From Rhizophlyctis rosea (lineage: Eukaryota > Chytridiomycota > Chytridiomycetes > Rhizophlyctidales > Rhizophlyctidaceae): a stretch of DNA of 64,000 nucleotides. Below the pieces are notes generated by a model. It did no database searches. It had not been told where the DNA came from and was given only the letters and a program-made list of their open reading frames with translations. The position numbers were made by a program, and so were the translations under genes. Shown in pieces: positions 57,201 to 64,000 of this stretch. Each line of letters opens with the position of its first letter. Position 1 is the stretch's first letter. The stretch covers positions 124,001 through 188,000 of the forward strand of contig JADGJC010000030.1 of NCBI GenBank assembly GCA_027596075.1, given 5' to 3'.

Positions 57201-57379
57201 ATCATCCTTACTTGCGTCATGAGGGGATGGATGGAGGCGGTGGGCCGATGATGTCGGATGTGATGCTCGTGTCGCGTATGATGGCTGCCGAGGATCCGGC
57301 GGGGATTGCTAGTGAGGCGTTGGTGGATGGGGTCTATGGGTTTGGAGGTGGGGTTTACGAGTATGGGGGGCGGGTGTAG
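54229..57379 (+). CDS. GATA zinc-finger transcription factor, AreA/NIT2/Gaf1 type
   Basis: Nuclear regulator of the class that activates nitrogen-scavenging genes when good nitrogen sources are short. Exons 54229-54960, 55029-55881 and 55989-57379 join in phase to 991 residues. Near residues 107-133 is the fungal DUF1752 motif ([20 protein letters not shown] then LTWRLM), which marks AreA-like proteins. The single zinc finger (about residues 467-491) is CSNC-x17-CNAC, followed by the basic tail [20 protein letters not shown] and RKRNRRGK, matching AreA/NIT2. The remainder is Ser/Pro/Gln-rich and disordered, with a Pro run near 56450. The second intron (55882-55988, donor gtgagg) is inferred because the frame after the finger runs to a different stop at 56150 if it is not removed. 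First ATG is 54229. Confidence 0.9.
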
Positions 57380-57840
57380 AGTGGGGATTGAGCGAGTGTG
57401 AAAAGGGGAAGCATTGTACTGCGGGGCAGAAAGTGTACCATAGCCGAGGTTGTACAGATTTGCGTTTGGGCTTTATTTGTTTGTGTTCTATCGATCGTGG
57501 TCGATGTCTAAATAGCAGCATAGTATTTGGGTTGCTTTTGCGTTGCCTTTTTCTTTTATATATAGGATTGTAGATTGCATGTTTTTGTTGGTTTGATGTT
57601 GGGGATGGTTTGACACCCCGCTTTGATGAGGCCTCAGGCAGATTGGACTTAACAATTGTGAAGAAATCACTTTGTTAACCCGCCACCGAGTCTGCATCCA
57701 TCCCTTCCGTTATGCCATCCACATCGCAATGCTAATGCATGAGATCGTAAACAAGGTCACAGTCAAATGTCCACACAGCAGGGCGATAGGCAACAGGATA
57801 ATAGGACATAGCAATAGAGTACATTCCCATGTTTATTGAC
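57380..57840. other. Convergent 3' region, GATA factor and SET-like gene
   Basis: About 460 bp, T-rich with tatatata at about 57556 suggesting a polyadenylation context. No gene recognised. Confidence 0.5.
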
Positions 57841-58578
57841 TTACTGGCGGGACGCCCACCAGTCAGGGCCGTAATCTACACACAGTTCTCCGCCTTCTGC
57901 TATCTCCTCATCTCCACTGAACAAGCCCATAACAATTTCTCCACCCAATTGCCGTACATCAGGTGAATCCGCAGAAGGCGATGAATCAACAATAATCAAA
58001 TCAAATTTCGCATTGGGTCCGCTGCGAATGCCTCGCCAGTCGTTTGCAAAGCGTGCTTCAGAACTGTGTGTTTCTCCATCGATGATGAGAACGCTGCCGA
58101 AGCTCATGGCGTGATTTGAATTATCGGACTTTCGAGTGGCGTCGATCAGTGCTTGTGTTATTTGGGATTTGTGTAGCCAGGGTAGGATTTTTGGGGATGG
58201 GTATACTATTCCGGTGTATAGTGTTAGAAGGGTGTCTGGTGGAATTGGGGCCGCGGCAAATAGACCGTGTTGGTTATGTGCTGGATGTAAGGGGTCGGAT
58301 ATTGAGCGAATAGCGAGGTAGTTGGATGGCGTGCTCGGAAAACGGTGTCTTTGTAAGATGGAGGGGAGCGTGGGAAGTAGCAGTTGCAAGGAGTCCGATA
58401 TGGGAATATCTGACGCGACGTTTTGGAAGAAGGAGGTGATGGACTGGGGTAGCGACGGGTCGTAGAGGTTTTTCGAAGTGTAGGAACACGATGCGTTTTG
58501 TGGCCATGAAGCTGGCGCTGCGGCATGGGCGTTATCGCTGACGCCACTGTCAACCGCTGACTTGATTGAGTTTTGCAT
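57841..58578 (-). CDS. SET-domain-like protein
   Basis: Single-exon 245-residue protein from ATG 58578. The second half carries degenerate SET-domain signatures: HGLFAAAPIPPDTLLTLYTG (the GYGLFA..I..G..I..Y.G strand set), SSEARFANDWRGIRSGPNAK (place of the usual NH(S)CxPN motif) and GELCVDYGPDWW (the GEEL..DYG ending). SET proteins are usually S-adenosylmethionine-dependent lysine methyltransferases. The variant central motif resembles a sub-group of small SET proteins in plants and fungi in which ARFxND and NAxF replace the Asn-His pair. There are no pre-SET or post-SET cysteines. Catalytic activity and substrate are unknown. It shares a 254 bp promoter with the next gene. Confidence 0.75.
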   Translation of the reverse strand: MQNSIKSAVDSGVSDNAHAAAPASWPQNASCSYTSKNLYDPSLPQSITSFFQNVASDIPISDSLQLLLPTLPSILQRHRFPSTPSNYLAIRSISDPLHPAHNQHGLFAAAPIPPDTLLTLYTGIVYPSPKILPWLHKSQITQALIDATRKSDNSNHAMSFGSVLIIDGETHSSEARFANDWRGIRSGPNAKFDLIIVDSSPSADSPDVRQLGGEIVMGLFSGDEEIAEGGELCVDYGPDWWASRQ

Positions 58579-58832
58579 ATCGCCAATGGGGTTCGAAGAG
58601 ATTGAGGGGACGGGACCAAAGGGAAGGTGGGAGGTGGGGTGGACTCTGGAAGGGTGTGTGGACTGTGGAGACGGAAAAGTCTATGTATGTTGTACGGCGC
58701 AGTCACGCTGTTTTACCAGCCACATGCCACATTGCTTGTTCGAGTTGGACGGCACACACCACTTCAACAAGGGCCCAGCTTCGCAAAAGGCCAGATGCAG
58801 ATGTTCGAGATCTTGTTTACATCCACACAAAA

Positions 58833-61034
58833 ATGATGGCGTCCTCAAGCACCGCAACACCAGAGAGCGTCAAAGAGGAGACTTCCACACCGTCACTAGC
58901 ATCCATTCGAGGACCGACGCGTCGGCCAAGCCGAAAAGCCCTGATTGTGATGTGGGCCGAGTTCCACAAGAAGATTATTCAGGTGCATTTCGACAATCTC
59001 GATAGCATTTCGCCTCAGCTAACTTTCCTGACACAACAGCACTTCGGCAACGCAGGCGTATATTGGTTCCGTGACTGTCCGAAAGTAAAACATTGGAGCA
59101 ATATCGCTGATGAAAGGGCGTGGGAATATCTTGTTTTGTGGGTATCATCATGTTTCGTTTACTATGATGTCTGGTATGCTTGTATTGACATGATCATTCA
59201 CAGAGAATGGGTGTACGCGCTAAGGGTGACTATTAATGCAATTTGTCACATGGATGCAACACTGCTGTAGTTCGTCGTGTCACTTATACGCCTATTTGAT
59301 AGGGGAGAAGCGGCATGATCGGTCTGAATTCCTTTGACATAACTAAGCAGGAGAATTGGAACTTCATGGGAAAACCGTACATCGGTCAAGGATCTCGGTT
59401 CTTTCGAATGTGCGGGGTCGCTTGCAATTTGTGTCATCGTCCATGAGAAGATTGTACTTATCCATTATATCAGGGAAGTAAGGGATTTCCTATTATTCGA
59501 CAACCGAAAAGGAAAACGCATCCGGCATCTGGTACAGGATGACATACCAGCTGATGTAATGGTTGTGATGAAGGAGCTAGTGGGTACTTTTGCGTTTTGG
59601 CAGGCGACAAATGAAATGATCCTACTGACACGTCACGCTTGGATAGATGGCATTCGATCAAGTGTATCACATGGAATTCGAGCGTCTGGAGGCTATGGGA
59701 TTCTTTCGATTCCCAGATGCCAACGATGGTAAGGACCTTGCGTTGGAGGATCCGTCACAAGTTCACTTCTGAATAATTATGGATTGAATCAGATCTTGAT
59801 GCCGAGGCTGAGCGACGGCTACAATGCATACGATCGTGTTATAGCGTTTCTCGAGAAACATCAGAGCCACAATATTGGTCGTCAGGTAATTGGACAAGAT
59901 TCAGATCCAGTAGCACATCCCACTCATACTTCCGAATAATTGCGAAATTCCAGGGGCTACCATGCAACATCTCAGAGCAGGAGTTACTCAAGGAAGCAAT
60001 CCCGATACCGCTGATCATTCCGAAACCGAGACTCCCTCACGAAAGCGTAAACGCGGTTCAACAGATCACCGGCTGGACGAGGATGAGAAGGATGAGACGT
60101 ATCACCCACGTCGGACAAAAATTGGACGGAGGAGCGGTCGGGGACGAAGGTGGGGTAGGCCCAGTACGGATAGCGATTCGGAAGAGGAGGAAAAGGAAAA
60201 TGATGATGTTTCGTCAGTTGATGAGGACGATGACACACCTTTGACGGGACGGAAAGCAAAACTGGTTTCCAGGGGCCGGAGCTTGTATCCCAAAGGGCTG
60301 AAGAAGCCTAGAGGTGGTGCGGCTACGGCGGCGGAACCGGACGGAACGACGCCGGGACTTGTGATGGAGGAGCAACGGATGTATCAGGGAGAAAGCATTT
60401 CGCATGTGTTTTGGAGAAGGGATACGTATGATGTTGATGACGATGGGGGGCCAGGGTCGCCAAGTGTGGAGAAAGGGAAGAGAAGGTCTGACGGGTCATG
60501 TGGACAAAAACCGGAAATGGTGGACGCCGGGACGCAGTGTGAAAGTCTGTCGGAAGATAAAGGGATTCAGTGCAGGCTTGAAGTGGATAGCACGCGAGGG
60601 TCCCAATCAGTGGATAGTAGCACACAATGTGAGGGCATTTCGGATGATAAGGCGACACAATCCGGGAATGGGGCGGACGAATCGGGCGAGATTGTTGTAA
60701 ATATTTTTGCGAAAAATGGGAAGGCTGTTGTGCGGAATTTGCGCGTGTCGGCCGTTTATACGTTTGCTCAGCTCATTCAGGTATGTCGGCCATTCCTTCC
60801 CATTATCCCGTTGTCTTCTTACCGGATTAATGTTGCCATCCATAGCTTCTACCATTACCATCCATCAACGAAGAAGAAATGAGTTACGCGTGTTATCGGT
60901 ATGAAGAATCGTCCGATGCGGGTGCAGAGGCGACTTTTGCACCGTTGGATCGATTAGGAAAATACTTCTCAACTGACGGAAACCTGGGGGTCAGATCGGT
61001 CCCGTCTCCGACTTTATGCATAGATGATTTTTGA
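58833..61034 (+). CDS. Unidentified protein with four LC8-type (DxxTQ) motifs
   Basis: Six exons join in phase (58833-59137, 59351-59579, 59647-59728, 59793-59885, 59954-60780, 60846-61034) to 574 residues; all introns have GT-AG ends. The first about 235 residues look folded (KALIVMWAEFHKKIIQVHFD, CVIVHEKIVLIHYIREVRDF, DIPADVMVVMKELMAFDQVY), but I know no matching family. Residues about 245-420 are charged and disordered, with basic nuclear-signal-like stretches (SRKRKRGS, GRRSGRGRRWGR) and an acidic DSEEEEKEND. Then come two copies of a 30-residue unit, each with a pair of hexamers of form D-x-x-(T/I)-Q-(C/S): DAGTQC, DKGIQC, DSSTQC, DKATQS at residues 427, 438, 457 and 468. These resemble binding sites of dynein light chain LC8. 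The C-terminal 90 residues look folded again. Possibly a nuclear LC8 partner; function unproven. Confidence 0.75.
60523..60663 (+). repeat. Tandem 90-nt coding repeat with paired LC8-like motifs
   Basis: Two units, starting at 60523 and 60613, each encode a D-x-x-T-Q-C hexamer followed 11 residues later by a D-K-x-(T/I)-Q-(C/S) hexamer, with the shared framework TQCE-x-(L/I)-S-(E/D)-DK. Between the pairs is a weaker RGSQS. Spacing is 11, 19 and 11 residues. Confidence 0.7.
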
Positions 61035-61342
61035 GTGCACTTTCGGCTTCGCGTATGGGTACCCCACAATGTATATATGTACATCACAATTTCGTATACC
61101 GGTCGGAAGATGTCAATCTTCCCGCACACTAACCAATCATACGACCAAGAACAAAAACAGTTTCTCCCGTCTAATCGCGGGAAAGCGAGGCAAAGAAAGT
61201 CCAACTTGATATAAGATAACATATGTAACAAAAGCTAAAAAGGAGACGAGGGGAACTACTAACTACAGGAAAAAAACTATTCATCATTAACCACTACGTC
61301 GTGCCAAAGAGACCGCCGTCCCAACCGCCACGCCACCTCTTA
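61035..61342. other. Convergent 3' flanks
   Basis: About 310 bp with a TATATATGTA stretch near 61071, between convergent stops. No gene seen. Confidence 0.5.
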
Positions 61343-62311
61343 TTAAGCAGAAGGAACAGACACGAGGCCTTCAAACCGGTTTTGATGCAAGAGGCCCTTG
61401 TCGACTTCCCGCAAAGACGCACCCGACCGCATCTTCGGCACTCCCTGACGGCGTGGCCGCGCCGGTGATCGTCGCTTTGTGGATGTTGCCTTCACGACCT
61501 CCGTGGACGGGACGGATACTACTAATCCCTCCGAAGAATCTACGGGCACTTCCAACGTGGCCTTTGCGTCCTCCGCCCCAACCTTGACCTTCTCGCCCGC
61601 ACTCTTTGCCGCCTCCGCCTCTGCTTGGCGCTTCTTGCGCAACCTCAATTGCTGCTTAACCCATCCCTGGAACCACACGACGTGCATGGGCATGACGCCC
61701 GCTAGGACCATCCATAGCCACCGGCCTGGGAAGGAGAAGTATAGGTCCTGGATGAAGTATGCGTGGTATAGGATGCGGGTTGCAAAGAAGGTTGACCCGA
61801 ACACCATGTCGTTTCTCCATTTTTTGTTGACGCTGCCTAGAGCTAGAACACCCGTTGGGAGTTCAAGAAGACCCATGGTGCAGAACCCGCCGGGAACGCC
61901 GGCACCGAGGAGGCCGATGACCATGATCATGTAGAGGGTGTGGTGGAACCAGCCGCTCATTGGGTCGATGTGTTTAGGGTAGCAGACTGAACCGATGGAG
62001 AGATCGGTGATGAGGTAGGCGACGAAGAAGGCGCAGAGGTATCGGGCGAGGGGGGAGTCTGTTAATGGGGATGCGGCCATGGAGTGAGGGCCGAGGAGGA
62101 GGTGGGAGTGGATGAAGGGGATGCAGCCGATTGTGAGGGTTGTTGCGCAGAGGAGGGTGAGGATCCATGCTCGCGATTTTTCGGTTGCGAATGTTGTTGG
62201 GTAGATGCGGGGGAGGGTAAAGTAGGCCGAGCTTAGTGCTGTGGTTGAGGCGAGGAAGGGGTAGATGAAGTCTGACGAGGTTAGAACCTCGGAGATGGGG
62301 CGTGTCGCCAT
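61343..62311 (-). CDS. TLC-domain multi-pass membrane protein
   Basis: Single-exon 322-residue protein from ATG 62311. Hydropathy by eye shows six or more membrane segments: FIYPFLASTTALSSAYFTL, WILTLLCATTLTIGCIPF, YLCAFFVAYLITDLSIG, GWFHHTLYMIMVIGLLGA, FCTMGLLELPTGVLAL and WLWMVLAGVMPMHVVWFQGW. The paired His in GWFHHTLY followed by a Glu-bearing segment (LLELPTG) and FFATRILYH fits the TRAM/LAG1/CLN8 fold, which includes ceramide synthases and lipid-handling TLCD proteins. It lacks the long Lag1 motif, so a TLCD4/TMEM56-like role in the endoplasmic reticulum or related membranes is more likely. The last 90 residues are cytosolic and Lys/Arg/Ser-rich. Substrate unknown. Divergent from the CYTH gene. 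Confidence 0.82.
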   Translation of the reverse strand: MATRPISEVLTSSDFIYPFLASTTALSSAYFTLPRIYPTTFATEKSRAWILTLLCATTLTIGCIPFIHSHLLLGPHSMAASPLTDSPLARYLCAFFVAYLITDLSIGSVCYPKHIDPMSGWFHHTLYMIMVIGLLGAGVPGGFCTMGLLELPTGVLALGSVNKKWRNDMVFGSTFFATRILYHAYFIQDLYFSFPGRWLWMVLAGVMPMHVVWFQGWVKQQLRLRKKRQAEAEAAKSAGEKVKVGAEDAKATLEVPVDSSEGLVVSVPSTEVVKATSTKRRSPARPRRQGVPKMRSGASLREVDKGLLHQNRFEGLVSVPSA

Positions 62312-62883
62312 GTTGTGTGAGCTTTCTTACGATGAGTCTCCTGACTACTGTTCAATTCTGACTTGAAACTTGTTCAGAGTGATCCTTGACCCTTTATAGG
62401 CGGGGTTGTTAATAACCACGACTTGGCCGCCAAATGAAGGATCGTTGACGACAAGGAACAGGTGAGCGGGGCAGGTGCCCCCTGTCCCATTTGTAAGGTT
62501 TGTGGTGGATTGGAGACAATTTTGATGCACCATGCTGGGCCACAAGCATGAAAGTGGCGCAGTGCAAAGTCTTACTGTTCTGGACCCAGAAATTCGAATG
62601 TTTGGACGGCCACGCTGCACGTGGAATGGGCACCGACATTGGCTGGCTGGCCCAAATGGGTGCCAACCTCCGATGTTCGGCTTATCGGACTTGAACATGT
62701 GAGACACCCAATCTCATTTTGCATGTGAAAGCAAGTCAAACTTGATGCCCACAAGCCCTCCGATTTCTATTTGTGTAACATACATCCGGTACACCGGGAC
62801 CGGCAAACATTCACCAAAATTTTATAAACCTTCGCAGTTGTACTTAGTGCCGTTTGAGCTCATTGCGCTGTCATCGGGCCGCC
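62312..62883. promoter_or_regulatory. Divergent promoter, TLC and CYTH genes
   Basis: About 570 bp between divergent ATGs, including short frames without support. No specific site could be assigned. Confidence 0.45.
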
Positions 62884-63905
62884 ATGGAGATCGAAGTCAA
62901 ACTAAGACTACCTACGTCAGCCGCGTATCAGAGCGCTTTGAACGTGCTCTCAGCCGAGGCCGCTGAACTACATACCGATGAACAGGAGAACTTCTTCTTG
63001 GATGGCGCAGATCGAGAACTGTGAGCCATCTTTTTAATATGCTCACGCCTTCCAGCCCAAAATTGACGTAGTGCAAGCGAGCAGCGAAAGACTGTCTTTC
63101 GGTTGCGTCGCGCTGTGCGGCGCCCTGTGGGTTCGTCTATCTATTGTCTCTCAGGCCAGAAGGTGTGTTACGTAGCAGCCCGACCACACATCAGGGGGCC
63201 AGTTGCTCACTATCTCTGAACGGCTGGCAGTCTATCTGCACGGCAACAATCAAAGGAAACGCAGTATTGGTAAACGGGGTGTCTAGAGTGGAAGAGGTGC
63301 GATCAGCTCAAATCATGTCTACAGCGCATCCGTTGACGTAATTCGGCACAGGATGAAGCCCTTGTGGAGGTCAAGATCATGGACAAACTCTTGAATGAAC
63401 CATCAACCGTGGAGTCATACCGCAACCAGTTCGGTAGTTTGCCGACCTGTGATGAGGCGGCCAGTGCTCATAAGTTTGTGCATCACAATAGGAACGCAGT
63501 ACTGGGAAGGTTGTGCGAGCTACTCCCCTCTCCCAATACTCTCACACGAACCGGTTCATTCGGGACGACACGTACGGTCTTCCAGTGGAATGGAATCAAG
63601 TTGGAAGTAGATAAAACTGAGGTATACCTCCATTCATGGCATAGGTTTGCGAGCCATATATCAATCATTTGGTAATCATTTTTCAGTATGAGTTTGGCAC
63701 GGCATATGAAATCGAAGCAGAAAGCGAACGGCCGGAAGAGATAAAAGCAATGATGTACGTGATGAGTAATGCTGGCAACTTTATTACATTGCGACATCGT
63801 GTTGAACGTCCTCATAGAACACAACTGCTTGACGAACATGGCATTCCATGGTCGGAGAGTACGAGGAATAAATATGTCAACATGCGGCTTGGATCCATTG
63901 CGTAG
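62884..63905 (+). CDS. CYTH-domain triphosphate phosphohydrolase (TTM-like)
   Basis: Member of the triphosphate tunnel metalloenzyme family; characterised relatives such as plant TTM3 and thiamine triphosphatases hydrolyse small triphosphates or tripolyphosphate using metal ions. ATG at 62884 gives the defining ExExK motif at once (MEIEVKLRLP). Exon 1 ends at 63020 (donor gtgagc); after the acceptor at 63080 comes QRKTVFRLRRAV, then IKGNAVLVNGVSRVEEDEAL (across an intron ending about 63350), TRTVFQWNGIKLEVDKTEYE and FGTAYEIEAESERPEEIKAM, closely following the plant order. A last intron (about 63753-63816) joins to LLDEHGIPWSES; stop at 63905. About 220 residues. All tunnel-lining acidic and basic positions I can place are present. 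Physiological substrate in fungi is not known. Confidence 0.88.
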
Positions 63906-64000
63906 ACTACTATTTTTTCAACGTTTGGGTGCATCTACGAATGCATGATCCATGACTTTCTTTACTCTTGAAAGACGTATTTAGCGTTTTTGGTATGGAT

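Noticed and set aside
56326..57220. Several long minus-strand frames over the GATA gene
   Set aside because: GC-rich Pro/Ser/Gln-coding sequence leaves the opposite strand open; the plus-strand frame carries the recognised domain.
1..64000. Transposons, integrated viral genes, CRISPR arrays, gene clusters for secondary metabolism
   Set aside because: No reverse transcriptase, transposase, capsid, polyketide or peptide synthase motifs, terminal repeats or regularly spaced repeats were seen on either strand.

Overview
The window is nuclear DNA of a zoosporic (flagellated) fungus, most likely a chytrid. Genes are dense, on both strands, and broken by many short GT-AG introns (about 55-110 nt) with occasional micro-exons (33 nt in MSH5, 30 nt in PACRG). 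Fungal identity is shown by an AreA/NIT2-type GATA factor carrying the fungal DUF1752 motif and by an Hsp104 disaggregase. A motile flagellum is implied by two axonemal genes, PACRG and CFAP58, which non-flagellated fungi lack. No rRNA, convincing tRNA, transposon, CRISPR array or other mobile element was seen.

Layout, left to right: kynureninase (3' end off the window, -); NADH dehydrogenase 49 kDa subunit (+); meiotic MutS homologue MSH5 with a 515-residue disordered N-terminal extension (-); an unidentified multi-exon gene (+); aminopeptidase P with a possible mitochondrial start (-); a stand-alone peroxisomal hydratase 2 ending in AKL (+); an unidentified helical protein (-); DEAD-box helicase DBP7 (-); PACRG (+); a triple CCCH zinc-finger protein (-); HSP104 with heat-shock-type promoter elements (+); a UBA/RING protein (-); a 60-residue secreted cysteine-rich peptide candidate (-); a 2.6 kb gene-poor stretch; aldehyde dehydrogenase (-); a GRIP-domain golgin (+); CFAP58 (-); a large unidentified helical-repeat-like protein (+); a 1.9 kb regulatory-looking gap; the GATA factor (+); a SET-like protein (-); an unidentified protein with four dynein-light-chain-type motifs (+); a TLC-domain membrane protein (-); and a CYTH-domain phosphohydrolase (+).

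These are ordinary eukaryotic single genes, not an operon. They alternate between divergent pairs sharing 150-900 bp promoters and convergent pairs with short shared 3' ends. Themes are tryptophan/NAD and mitochondrial metabolism on the left, proteostasis and RNA biology in the middle, and Golgi, flagellum and nitrogen regulation on the right. I found no clear new multi-gene system. The observations most worth following are the predicted LC8-binding repeat protein at 58833-61034, the cysteine-rich secreted peptide at 32291-32473, the MSH5 extension, a possible retained intron in the GATA gene, and three unidentified multi-exon genes. Exon models were worked out by eye from reading frame and splice sites. 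Models described as in phase were checked arithmetically; the others are approximate.
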